Source: JACRBK01 sp964427955 (GTDB lineage Bacteria; Chloroflexota; Anaerolineae; Aggregatilineales; Aggregatilineaceae). From it: DNA of 8,160 nt. Position numbers and translations under genes: made by a program. Positions within the stretch are counted from its first letter, which is position 1. Each line of letters starts with the position of its first letter. Below the pieces are notes generated by a model. That model did no database searches. It had not been told where the DNA came from and saw only the letters and a program-made list of their open reading frames with translations. This document shows, piece after piece, positions 1 through 6,125 of this stretch. The stretch covers positions 1 through 8,160 of the forward strand of contig CAYRWY010000270.1 of the NCBI GenBank assembly GCA_964427955.1, given 5' to 3'.

Positions 1-60
1 CCCCCGACCCCCTCTCCACCCGGTGGCGAGGGGGAGTGGCGCCGTGGAAACGTCGTGATA
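1..60. repeat. Composite C-rich hairpin repeat, copy A
   Basis: CCCCCTC (8-14) can pair with GAGGGGG (28-34). An inner CCAC/GTGG stem is separated from it by one mismatch. The hairpin is followed by GGAAACGTCG (46-55) and then TAGGGGCG (59-66). The same order of hairpin, short variable stretch and GAAACGTCG recurs at 121-205 and 5991-6076. The copy touches the window edge, so its left limit is unknown. It encodes nothing recognisable and there is no T-tract, so it is not a classical terminator. It is probably a dispersed intergenic repeat. Confidence 0.7.
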
Positions 61-79
61 GGGGCGCGCCCTGCTTTTA

Positions 80-115
80 ATTGAGAATTGTCCCTCAAAA
101 ATCCTGGTTCTCAAT
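80..115. repeat. Inverted repeat between repeat copies A and B
   Basis: ATTGAGAA (80-87) and TTCTCAAT (108-115) are a perfect 8-bp inverted repeat around a 20-nt loop. The stretch is AT-richer than its surroundings. It fills the spacer between two C-rich repeat copies. Its function is unknown; it may be chance or the remnant of another small element. Confidence 0.35.
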
Positions 116-120
116 GCCTG

Positions 121-205
121 TCCGCCCCCTCTCCACCCGGTGGCGAGGGGGAATGGCGCGGCGGAAACGTCGGTGGACGGCTAACGCAGGCGCGGAGTGA
201 AAGCG
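121..205. repeat. Composite C-rich hairpin repeat, copy B
   Basis: CCCCCTCTCCACC (125-137) and GGTGGCGAGGGGG (139-151) form the same imperfect hairpin as copy A, followed by GAAACGTCGGTG (164-175). The tail carries GCGGAGTGA (192-200), also found in the 5' flank of copy D-side repeats at 6217-6225. The repeat ends within a few bases of the kinase stop codon (209-211). Any transcript of that minus-strand gene would therefore read through this hairpin as its first 3' structure. Bases 1-208 hold no supportable gene. Confidence 0.7.
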
Positions 206-208
206 TGA

Positions 209-1231
209 TTACGAAATGGCCGGGGAGAGGATCGTCACGGCGACGGCCAGGATCAGGAGCACGACGGCCAGAATTGCCAGGACGAAATTGCCCTGCACCA
301 GCGCCGGATCGTCGGCGGTGGGCGCAAGGTGCAGATCGGCCCGCCGCAGTCCGGGCACGAACCCGCGAAAGGGCAGCGTCCCCCGCCCCAACAGCGCCGA
401 TTCCAGCGCCTCGACGTCGGCGGGGCGATCATCGGGATGCATCGCCATCGCCCACAGCACCGCGCGCGCCGTCCGGTCGGCGATGGCGGGATTGACGTCG
501 CGCGGGTCGCGCAGCGAGCGTGGATTCAGAAACCGCTGCTTGGCTTCGGGCGGCGGCGTGTTGGTCAGCAGGTGATAGAGCGTCGCGCCCAGGGCGTACA
601 GATCGGTCCGGGTGTCGGTGCTGCCCATGTCGCCGCCGTACTGTTCCAGCGGGGTGTACTGGGCGGTTCCCCGGCCCTGCGCGACGGTGATCGTCCGGTT
701 TTCGTCGGGAGCCAGCACCTTCACCAGCCCGAAATCCACCAGCTTGATCACGCCGTCCGGCGTCAGCTTGATGTTGGCGGGCTTGATGTCGCGATGCAGC
801 ACGGGCGGGTCCTGGGTGTGCAGGTAACGCAGCGCGCCGATCAACTGCCCGGCCCATTCCAAGACCTGGCTTTCGGGCAAAAACTCCTCGCGGAGAATCG
901 CCTGTTCGATGGCCTGACCGAGGTCGTGGCCCGGCACGAAATCCATCACCAGGAAGTCGCGCTCGCCTTCGGAGAAGTAATCGGAGACTTTCGGCAGGCT
1001 GGGATGATCCAGCCGCGCCAGGGTGCTCGCCTCGCGCTGGAACTGGAGACGGTCCAGGGCGAGGTCGTCCGGGCGCTGGTCCGGATCGGGCAGAATCTCC
1101 TTGATCGCGGTGAAGCGCCCTTCCAGCCGGTGATCGGCGGCCTTGTAGATGCAGCCCATCCCGCCTTCGCCTATAATCTCGATGATCTCGTAGCGATCCC
1201 GGAGCCGACTGCCGGGCTTGAGATGAGTCAC
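209..1231 (-). CDS. Membrane-anchored Hanks-type Ser/Thr protein kinase
   Basis: This is a PknB-like eukaryotic-type kinase that should transfer phosphate from ATP to Ser/Thr on partner proteins. Residues are counted from the longest frame, GTG at 1303 (364 aa). The glycine loop GEGGMG is at 45-50, the ATP-binding Lys at 68 (AIKEI), and the helix-C Glu candidate at 91. The catalytic HRDIKPAN is at 170-177, DFG at 190-192, TPLE replaces the usual APE at 217-220, and DLYALG is at 234-239. One hydrophobic segment at about 339-360 near the C-terminus predicts a tail-like membrane anchor with the kinase in the cytoplasm. No PASTA or other sensor domain follows. I prefer the GTG at 1231 (340 aa). 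It has AGGAG at 1245-1249, although 13 nt away is long, and a promoter-like pair at 1289-1317 would overlap the longer start. The stop is TAA at 209-211. All catalytic residues are present, so activity is expected. The substrate is unknown. Confidence 0.93.
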   Translation of the reverse strand: MTHLKPGSRLRDRYEIIEIIGEGGMGCIYKAADHRLEGRFTAIKEILPDPDQRPDDLALDRLQFQREASTLARLDHPSLPKVSDYFSEGERDFLVMDFVPGHDLGQAIEQAILREEFLPESQVLEWAGQLIGALRYLHTQDPPVLHRDIKPANIKLTPDGVIKLVDFGLVKVLAPDENRTITVAQGRGTAQYTPLEQYGGDMGSTDTRTDLYALGATLYHLLTNTPPPEAKQRFLNPRSLRDPRDVNPAIADRTARAVLWAMAMHPDDRPADVEALESALLGRGTLPFRGFVPGLRRADLHLAPTADDPALVQGNFVLAILAVVLLILAVAVTILSPAIS

Positions 1232-1288
1232 AATCGACGCTATACTCCTATGTGGCCTAAATCTGTTGCGCGCTGTATCCTTGGGATC

Positions 1289-1317
1289 ACGATAGTCCGT
1301 CACGCGCCAAAAGTCAA
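1289..1317 (-). promoter_or_regulatory. Candidate sigma-70-type promoter for the kinase
   Basis: On the minus strand TTGACT (1317-1312, 5/6 to consensus) is followed after exactly 17 nt by TATCGT (1294-1289, 4/6). Transcription would start near 1282. That lies inside the longest possible kinase frame and supports translation from the GTG at 1231. The site lies five bases from the assembly gap, so upstream elements cannot be seen. Confidence 0.4.
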
Positions 1318-1322
1318 GGAAA

Positions 1323-1422
1323 NNNNNNNNNNNNNNNNNNNNNNNNNNNNNNNNNNNNNNNNNNNNNNNNNNNNNNNNNNNNNNNNNNNNNNNNNNNNNN
1401 NNNNNNNNNNNNNNNNNNNNNN
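1323..1422. other. Assembly gap (100 N)
   Basis: There are exactly 100 consecutive N. This is the conventional placeholder for a scaffold join of unknown length, so real distances and gene content here are not known. The gap hides the 5' part of the winged-helix gene and possibly whole genes. The kinase and that gene are neighbours only if the scaffold is right. Confidence 0.97.
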
Positions 1423-1677
1423 ATCGAGGTCGATCCGCCGCTCAGCCTGCCGCAGTACCGCCTGCTCGAACTGCTGTCCGACGATCCCGGCGCGGTCCGC
1501 ACGCGCGACGAGGTGATCGAGGCGGTGTGGCCGGAGGCGATTGGCGAAGGCGTCAGCGAGCAGGCCATCGACGCGCTGGTGCGCCGCCTACGCGACCGCC
1601 TGGCCGAGGTCGATCCGACCTTCCAATACATCGTCACGGTGCGCGGGCACGGCTTCCGGCTGGACAACCCGGCGTAG
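1423..1677 (+). CDS. Winged-helix (OmpR/PhoB-type) DNA-binding protein, 3' fragment
   Basis: The frame is open from the first base after the gap and ends at TAG 1675-1677, giving the last 84 residues of a protein. It matches the Trans_reg_C winged-helix fold. LSLPQYRLLELL (8-19) begins the domain, RDEVIEAVWP (28-37) follows, and the recognition helix region is about 44-60 (VSEQAIDALVRRLRDRL). The wing hairpin YIVTVRGHGFRL (69-80) corresponds to the usual V-R-G-x-G-Y-R-L. The protein should bind promoter DNA. What lies N-terminal is hidden: it could be a receiver domain (response regulator), an FHA domain, as in some Chloroflexota regulators I recall, or something else. The divergent Ser/Thr kinase would fit an FHA version, but that is inference. 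The gene ends 33 bp before the antitoxin gene. Confidence 0.85.
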   Translation: MEVDPPLSLPQYRLLELLSDDPGAVRTRDEVIEAVWPEAIGEGVSEQAIDALVRRLRDRLAEVDPTFQYIVTVRGHGFRLDNPA

Positions 1678-1693
1678 CCCGTCGGTCATCACA

Positions 1694-1710
1694 CCAAAGG
1701 AGCCAGAGAC
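1694..1710 (+). promoter_or_regulatory. Ribosome binding site of the antitoxin gene
   Basis: AAAGGAG lies eight bases before the ATG at 1711. It is a strong Shine-Dalgarno match at normal spacing and fixes the antitoxin start. No convincing promoter is seen in the 33 bp between the winged-helix stop and this gene. The promoter may lie within the end of the preceding gene, or the genes may be co-transcribed. Confidence 0.7.
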
Positions 1711-1950
1711 ATGTCCACCAAAACGATTGAGATAGAGGAAGCTCAAACCCAGCTTAAAGAGCTGCTGGAACTGGCACGCGAAGGGACCGAGATCATCCTG
1801 GTGGAAGGCAACACGCCACTGGCCCGCCTCGTGCCGGTCGAAGCCGCCAAACCTCGCGTGCTAGGACTGCACGCGCACCTGGGCGCAGCGTGGATAAGCG
1901 ACGACTTCAACGAGCCGCTTTCGGACAACTTCTGGCTAGGCAAAGAATGA
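1711..1950 (+). CDS. Phd/YefM-type antitoxin of a VapBC-like pair
   Basis: This 79-residue protein should bind and neutralise the toxin encoded directly downstream and, with it, repress its own promoter. Residues 1-45 have the Phd/YefM pattern: a short beta strand (TIEIEEAQ), a helix (TQLKELLELAREG), then IILVEGNTPLARLVPV. In that family this region dimerises and binds DNA. Residues 50-79 (RVLGLHAHLG, WISDDFNEPL, FWLGKE) are the acidic, aromatic tail that in related pairs wraps the PIN toxin. The stop overlaps the toxin start in ATGA (1947-1950), implying translational coupling. The length is normal and there is no sign of decay. Confidence 0.9.
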   Translation: MSTKTIEIEEAQTQLKELLELAREGTEIILVEGNTPLARLVPVEAAKPRVLGLHAHLGAAWISDDFNEPLSDNFWLGKE

Positions 1951-2333
1951 GATACCTGCTCGATACCCATGCCTTCATCTGGATGGATAATCAGCCAACG
2001 CGATTATCACCCAGAGTTGCAGCGCTCTGCCAGAACCAGGTAAACACCTTGTTGCTGAGTGTCGCCAGCGTTTGGGAGATGCAGATCAAGCTCCATTTGG
2101 GCAAATTATCACTCCCAGCACCACTCAGCGACATCATCAAGAACCAGCAGCAAACGAATGGGATTGTCCTGCTCCCGGTAGAGTTGACGCACGTGTTGGG
2201 GCTGTCGGGCTTACCAGATCACCACAAAGACCCTTTTGATCGCTTATTGGTGGCTCAGGCGAATACCGAGAAGCTGACGCTGATCACAGACGACCCTCGT
2301 ATAGCCCAGTATCCCGTTCAAGTCGTATGGTGA
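1947..2333 (+). CDS. PIN-domain ribonuclease toxin, VapC-like (COG3744/Sll0205-type)
   Basis: This 128-residue PIN-domain protein is predicted to be an Mg2+-dependent endoribonuclease held inactive by the adjacent antitoxin. The start is the ATG overlapping the antitoxin stop (ATGA). An upstream in-frame ATG at 1890 lies inside the antitoxin gene and is unlikely. Acidic residues fit a PIN site: Asp6 in YLLDTHAFIW, Glu44 in SVWEMQIK, Asp95/Asp98 in HHKDPFDR, and Asp115/116 in LITDDPR. HHxDPFDR is typical of the Sll0205-like PIN subgroup. The catalytic set looks complete. Its target RNA cannot be read from sequence. The gene is visibly less GC-rich than the permease next to it, which fits horizontal acquisition of the cassette. 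Confidence 0.92.
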   Translation: MRYLLDTHAFIWMDNQPTRLSPRVAALCQNQVNTLLLSVASVWEMQIKLHLGKLSLPAPLSDIIKNQQQTNGIVLLPVELTHVLGLSGLPDHHKDPFDRLLVAQANTEKLTLITDDPRIAQYPVQVVW

Positions 2334-2359
2334 GGGGCTGACTGCCCCTCATTGTTCTT
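2331..2359 (+). terminator. Intrinsic terminator of the toxin-antitoxin operon
   Basis: TGAGGGGC (2331-2338) pairs perfectly with GCCCCTCA (2344-2351) around a 5-nt loop and is followed by TTGTTCTT. The toxin's own TGA stop codon forms the first three bases of the stem. The T-rich tail lies only on the plus-strand side, so it ends the toxin transcript rather than the convergent permease transcript. Confidence 0.75.
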
Positions 2360-4794
2360 CACTGATAGCGCAAAATATCCGATACCGTGCGGCGGGAGGC
2401 CATGATCGCGGGCCACAGGCTGGCGACTGCCGCCACCACGATCACCCCCACCAGCCCCAGGCCGAGCACCCGCGGCGGGTAGGCGAAGTGCAGGAACCCG
2501 AAGGGGAGCGCCTGCATCAGCCCGAACCCCAATCCCACGCTGAGCGGCGCGGCGGCGATCCAGGCCAGCAGTCCCACCAGCACCCCTTCCAGCAGAAATT
2601 GACTCGTCACGGCGAAGGACGTCGCGCCCACCGAGCGCATGACGCCGATCTCCTTCTGGCGCTCGAAGACGGCCATCGACAGCGCCGCCAGCAGCCCGAC
2701 CGCGCCCACCGCCGCCATCGTGGCCGAGGTCATATTGAAGATCGTGCCGAAGATGCTGACCTGCTGGGCCTGAGACTCGGCGATTTTCGGCTGGTTGGTG
2801 GTGGTGGCCTGGATGCCCTGGGCGCGCAGCACCTCGGAAAGCTGATCGATCACGTCATCCACCGCCCGGATCGACGGATCGCCCGCAAGTTGGACGTACA
2901 GCAGCCCGGCGAGCGGCTGGCCCTGCGCATCCACGTAGCCGGTGAGAGTCGCCAGCGTGCGCCAGTCCATGAAGATCGCGTCGAAGCCGTAACTGTCCAC
3001 GCCGATGATCGGATAGGAGTACCGCTGGCCGTTGGCGAGCAGGGTGATCGTATCCCCTACCCCGTCGTGCAAGTTATCGGCCACGGCGCGCGAGATCACC
3101 ACGCCCTGCCGCGCCGGATCGTCACGCCAGCCGGTGCCGTCGATCAGGTCGAAAAGCAGCGCCGGCGTGGCGGGATCGAAGCCGGTGATGGTGACCTGGT
3201 TGGAGCCGTTGGTTAGCCCGTTGGCGCTCTCGAAGCCCTCGACGCCCACCGAGGTCTGGTAGCCGGGATAGACGGCCTCGACGCCCGCCACCTGCCCGGC
3301 GATGATCGCCGACAGCCGCGCGAAGTCCCTGGTATTCTGCGGCGTGACGGTGATCTCGCAGGTGTTGAGATCGTAGCTGCGCTGGATGAAGCTGTTCAGC
3401 GAGGCGAAGACCGCCGTCACGCCCATGAAGGCCGCGACCGCCACGGTCAGCGCCAGTCCGGTCAGCGCCAGGCGGCCCTTTTTCTGATAGATATTGCTCA
3501 ACGCCTGCACCACCGGGATCGGGAGCGGCAGGCGGCCAATCCAGCGCGAGACGGGCGACCGGCCCCAGGTGGAGGCGATGCCCAGATCGGTCATGGCATC
3601 GCGGATCGAGACGCGGACGCCCTTCAAGACCGGGAGCAGCGCCGCCAGCACGGGCACTACCAGCCCGGTCACCGCGCCCAACGCCAGCCCGACCGGCGAG
3701 AACTTGATTCCGTGGATGTAGGTGAAGGCCATCGTCCCGATCTGCTGGGCCAACAGGGCCGCGACCGGCGCCGCGATCAGCACGCCCAGCGCCGTGCCCA
3801 GCGCCCCATAAACCAGCGCCATCCCGGCGTAGATGATCACGTTATCGCCGAAGGACGCGCCCAGCGATTTCAGGGTGCCGATCTGGCGGCGCTGCTCGGT
3901 GATGATGGCGTTCATCACGTTGGTGACGAGGAAGCCCGCCACGATCAGGGCCACCAGTCCCAGCGCGTTCAGGCTGACATCCACCTGATCGATGATCGCG
4001 CGGATGTAATTGTGGTCGGGATCGTCCATGAAGGTGAACAGCGGCACGTAGGGCGTCCCGGCGGCGATGGCCTGATTCAGCGCCTCCTGCCCGCTCTCGG
4101 ACGCGGCGGTATCGTCATAGCGCACCAGGATCGCGGACAGCCCGCTGAACCCGGCGATCTGCTGCGCGTCGGCATAGTTGGCGTAGATCGTCACGGCGGG
4201 CGGAATCTGGTCCTGGATGGCCGGAGAGTAGGTGAAATAGGGATGCAGCACGAAGCCCACCACCGTCCAGGCGCGGGACTGGCCGTCGGCCTGATCGAAC
4301 TCCAGTTGGCTCCCGATCTTGATTCCGTGTGCATCGGCGAAACGCTGCTCGACGGCGATCTCCCCTACACCGAGCTGCGGGAAGCGCCCGCGCGTCACTT
4401 CGGAGACGGATTCCAGGTGGGCGGTGTCGAAGGATTCCGCGAAAGCCACCAGGTAGGCGTCGTCGAAGCGGGCGGTATTGGCTTTGCGCCACGAGACGGG
4501 ATACAACGCCTGACCTTCGACCTCGACCACGTGGGGCAGCGCCTGCAAGCGCGCGAGAAAGCCCTGGTTGTCGGTCAGCGAGGTCGGGCTGCCGGTGGAC
4601 GCGACGTAGACGTGCGCGTGTGCGATGGCCGATGATTTCAGGTCGTGGTCCAACTGGCGATTGATCAGATCGGTCAAGCTGGTCATCGTGGTCACGCCGA
4701 AGACGCCGATCAGGATGCTGATCACGACCAGCGCCGTACGCCCTTTCCGCGCTACAATATCCCGGTAGATTTTTCTGCTGCGAGTGTGAGCCAT
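2359..4794 (-). CDS. ABC transporter permease with two FtsX/MacB-type modules
   Basis: This 811-residue membrane protein belongs to the FtsX-like permease group, which works with a LolD/MacB-type ATPase in export, lipoprotein handling or mechanotransmission. Hydrophobic segments are at about 21-40, 275-295, 317-349, 367-390, 443-468, 683-710, 731-760 and 777-797. Two large extracytoplasmic domains lie at about 41-274 and 469-682. The protein is an internal duplication. ITEQRRQIGTLKSLGAS (298-314) and FERQKEIGVMRSVGAT (710-725) are matching cytoplasmic coupling segments after a transmembrane helix. ATG 4794 is preceded by AAAGGA seven bases upstream, which supports the start. The stop TGA (2359-2361) lies next to the toxin terminator. 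No ATP-binding subunit gene is adjacent, so the substrate is unknown and the partner must be encoded elsewhere. Confidence 0.92.
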   Translation of the reverse strand: MAHTRSRKIYRDIVARKGRTALVVISILIGVFGVTTMTSLTDLINRQLDHDLKSSAIAHAHVYVASTGSPTSLTDNQGFLARLQALPHVVEVEGQALYPVSWRKANTARFDDAYLVAFAESFDTAHLESVSEVTRGRFPQLGVGEIAVEQRFADAHGIKIGSQLEFDQADGQSRAWTVVGFVLHPYFTYSPAIQDQIPPAVTIYANYADAQQIAGFSGLSAILVRYDDTAASESGQEALNQAIAAGTPYVPLFTFMDDPDHNYIRAIIDQVDVSLNALGLVALIVAGFLVTNVMNAIITEQRRQIGTLKSLGASFGDNVIIYAGMALVYGALGTALGVLIAAPVAALLAQQIGTMAFTYIHGIKFSPVGLALGAVTGLVVPVLAALLPVLKGVRVSIRDAMTDLGIASTWGRSPVSRWIGRLPLPIPVVQALSNIYQKKGRLALTGLALTVAVAAFMGVTAVFASLNSFIQRSYDLNTCEITVTPQNTRDFARLSAIIAGQVAGVEAVYPGYQTSVGVEGFESANGLTNGSNQVTITGFDPATPALLFDLIDGTGWRDDPARQGVVISRAVADNLHDGVGDTITLLANGQRYSYPIIGVDSYGFDAIFMDWRTLATLTGYVDAQGQPLAGLLYVQLAGDPSIRAVDDVIDQLSEVLRAQGIQATTTNQPKIAESQAQQVSIFGTIFNMTSATMAAVGAVGLLAALSMAVFERQKEIGVMRSVGATSFAVTSQFLLEGVLVGLLAWIAAAPLSVGLGFGLMQALPFGFLHFAYPPRVLGLGLVGVIVVAAVASLWPAIMASRRTVSDILRYQ

Positions 4795-4824
4795 TCCGTT
4801 GTCCTTTGGGGATACGATGTCGGT

Positions 4825-4892
4825 TTGACAAGTAGTACGGGCGCGGCAGAGGCCGGTCGCGTTCGGACGCCCGCAACGCTGACCGCGGCGTT
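4825..4892 (+). promoter_or_regulatory. Divergent intergenic region with possible -35 element and inverted repeat
   Basis: The 120 bp between the permease start and the regulator start should hold promoters for both. TTGACA (4825-4830) is a perfect plus-strand -35 hexamer, but no AT-rich -10 follows at 15-19 nt. AACGC (4875-4879) and GCGTT (4888-4892) form a 5-bp inverted repeat with an 8-nt spacer, placed where an autoregulatory operator might sit. Both are weak and are noted as candidates only. Confidence 0.25.
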
Positions 4893-4900
4893 AGTCACTC

Positions 4901-4914
4901 AGGAGTTACTGTCG
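4901..4914 (+). promoter_or_regulatory. Ribosome binding site deciding the regulator start
   Basis: AGGAG lies nine bases upstream of the ATG at 4915. The frame is open back to 4645, inside the permease gene on the other strand, but only this ATG has a Shine-Dalgarno site and starts a helix-turn-helix protein at its expected N-terminus. Confidence 0.75.
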
Positions 4915-5823
4915 ATGGCTGAAACGACCTTTGGACGCGAACTCGTGCGGCTGCGCACGCGCCGGGGAATTTCGCAGTTCGACCTGGCGGTGTGCATGGA
5001 GTGGAAGGGGACGAATCCGGTCGTGCAGCTCGAAAAAGACCGCCGCATCCCGAAGTCCGACACCATCGCCCGGCTGGGACAATGCCTGGGGCTGAACCCC
5101 CTGGAAGTGCACTACCTGAACGGGCTGGCCGGGCACGCGATCCCGACTCAACTACCGCCGCGGGGACAGGTGATCGAGGTGCTGGACTACCTGGCCGGGG
5201 CGCTGGCCGACTTCCCCTACCCCGCCTACGTGCTCGATTACCAGTTCCGCTTCTGGGTGGCCAACCGCGCTACGGCCATGTACACACTCGGCGACCTGGA
5301 CCGGCTGCGCCGCCTGATGGCCGGGCCGCTGCACGTCTTCGACATCCTGTTCGACTCGCGGCTGGGCTTCCGCCAGCAGATCGCAGAACTGGGGCTGACC
5401 GAGCGCGATCAGGTCTTCCGCTTCAAGGCGTCGAACTCATTTCGGCAGCACGAGGCGTTCTTCCTGGCCTACCCGGAGCGGATGAGCGGCTTACTGCCGG
5501 AGGATTACCGGACGTTCGCGGCGCTGTGGCAGGCGGTCGATCTCAACGACGTGAGCACGCTGCGCCCGCTGCGCATCGCGGAGTTCTATGCCCGGCTGGA
5601 ACAGGGCGATCTGCACCTGATCTATCCCGAAGGGACCGCCGCGTTTCACTTTGCGGTGGACTCCGTGCTGCACCTGGGCGACCTGTTCACGGTGGTGACG
5701 CTGCTGCCGGTGGCCCGCCCGGACAACCAGGCGGTGGCCGAGCTAATCCGGGCGCGGTACGTTCCGGCGCACGGGGCGCCGCTCAAGCTGTGGGAGCTGA
5801 TCGAGATCGAGGAGCTGGGGTGA
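4915..5823 (+). CDS. XRE-family transcriptional regulator with MmyB-like ligand-binding domain
   Basis: This 302-residue cytoplasmic regulator has an N-terminal Cro/C1-type helix-turn-helix at about 6-66 (LVRLRTRRGISQFDLAV, then VVQLEKDRRIPKSDTIARLGQCLGL). A linker leads to a C-terminal PAS-like region at about 85-265. That region resembles the MmyB ligand-binding domain: PAYVLDYQFRFWVANRA (103-119), then FDILFDS at 142-148 and FRFKASNSFRQH at 168-179. In the family such domains are thought to sense a small hydrophobic ligand; the ligand here is unknown. The region between helix-turn-helix repeats has an unusual KGTNPVVQLEKDRR turn, slightly longer than many XRE domains. The gene is divergent from the FtsX-type permease with 120 bp between starts, so control of that permease and of itself is plausible inference. 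It ends at TGA 5821-5823. Confidence 0.85.
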   Translation: MAETTFGRELVRLRTRRGISQFDLAVCMEWKGTNPVVQLEKDRRIPKSDTIARLGQCLGLNPLEVHYLNGLAGHAIPTQLPPRGQVIEVLDYLAGALADFPYPAYVLDYQFRFWVANRATAMYTLGDLDRLRRLMAGPLHVFDILFDSRLGFRQQIAELGLTERDQVFRFKASNSFRQHEAFFLAYPERMSGLLPEDYRTFAALWQAVDLNDVSTLRPLRIAEFYARLEQGDLHLIYPEGTAAFHFAVDSVLHLGDLFTVVTLLPVARPDNQAVAELIRARYVPAHGAPLKLWELIEIEELG

Positions 5824-5853
5824 AAGCCCCTGAGACAAAAAAGAGCGATTCAA

Positions 5854-5880
5854 CGCGGAGATCGCAGAGCACGCGGAGGA
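5854..5880. repeat. Three-unit purine-rich tandem repeat, 9-nt period
   Basis: CGCGGAG (5854-5860), CGCAGAG (5863-5869) and CGCGGAG (5872-5878) recur exactly every nine bases, with two variable bases between them. The stretch resembles the short imperfect ACGCAGAG-type dispersed repeats I recall from intergenic DNA in several bacterial phyla. It begins 30 bp after the regulator stop and encodes nothing recognisable. Confidence 0.55.
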
Positions 5881-5937
5881 GAAGGGGGAAGGAGAGAGTC
5901 CCGGCCTCGCCCCTTTCCAGGCAGGCTGAGTCAGGGG

Positions 5938-5986
5938 CGGACAGGTGGGGAAAAGCACTGAGCGGGCGAAGACCTGCCGTTTTTTT
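5938..5986 (+). terminator. Probable intrinsic terminator of the regulator gene
   Basis: CGGACAGGT (5938-5946) pairs with ACCTGCCG (5972-5979): eight base pairs with one bulged A, around a 25-nt loop. Seven consecutive T (5980-5986) follow directly. The T-tract position is ideal, but the loop is long. An alternative stem, CGCCCCT (5908-5914) with AGGGGCG (5933-5939), overlaps its left foot by two bases and would compete. Confidence 0.5.
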
Positions 5987-5990
5987 ACCT

Positions 5991-6076
5991 CACCCCCCGG
6001 CCCCCTCTCCACGCGGTGGCGAGGGGGAGCAGCGCAGGGGAAACGTCGGTGTAGGGGCGTATGGCAATACGCCCTA
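5991..6076. repeat. Composite C-rich hairpin repeat, copy C, with a second hairpin
   Basis: CCCCCTCTCCACGC (6001-6014) and the GGTGGCGAGGGGG that follows (6015-6027) match copies A and B, and GAAACGTCGGTG follows at about 6040-6051. Next comes a second hairpin: GGGCGTAT (6055-6062) pairs perfectly with ATACGCCC (6067-6074) around GGCA. TA/TA extends it past one bulged G. Copy A has only the TAGGGGCG start of that second module, so copy C appears the most complete. Confidence 0.7.
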
Positions 6077-6125
6077 TGTGCGTCAATTTAAGGTTTTGTG
6101 AGGCCATCACGGTCTTATCCCGGCC

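Noticed and set aside
1..205. Possible CRISPR-like or tandem array from two near-identical repeats
   Set aside because: There are only two local copies, about 117 bp apart, each a self-folding hairpin. There are no regular spacers and no cas genes.
88..495. Plus-strand frame at the left edge
   Set aside because: It spans the hairpin repeats and the antisense of the kinase C-terminus; the product is low-complexity Pro/Arg/Ala.
329..1516. Long plus-strand open frame opposite the kinase gene
   Set aside because: It runs antisense to a clear kinase, crosses the 100-N gap, and its product is Arg/Gly/His-rich with no family resemblance. It is a by-product of high GC.
2488..4635. Two plus-strand frames (2488-3216, 3712-4635) opposite the permease
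   Set aside because: Their products are rich in His, Arg, Gly and Gln with no domain pattern, which is typical of the antisense of membrane-protein genes in high-GC DNA.
4825..4853. Full sigma-70 promoter built on the perfect TTGACA at 4825
   Set aside because: The bases 15-19 nt downstream are GC-rich (around AGAGGC) and give no acceptable -10, so the hexamer alone is not enough.
4992..6101. Long plus-strand frame overlapping the XRE regulator
   Set aside because: It lies in another frame of the regulator gene and yields a Pro/Arg/Gly-rich product that runs on into intergenic repeats. The regulator frame has recognisable domains and a ribosome binding site.
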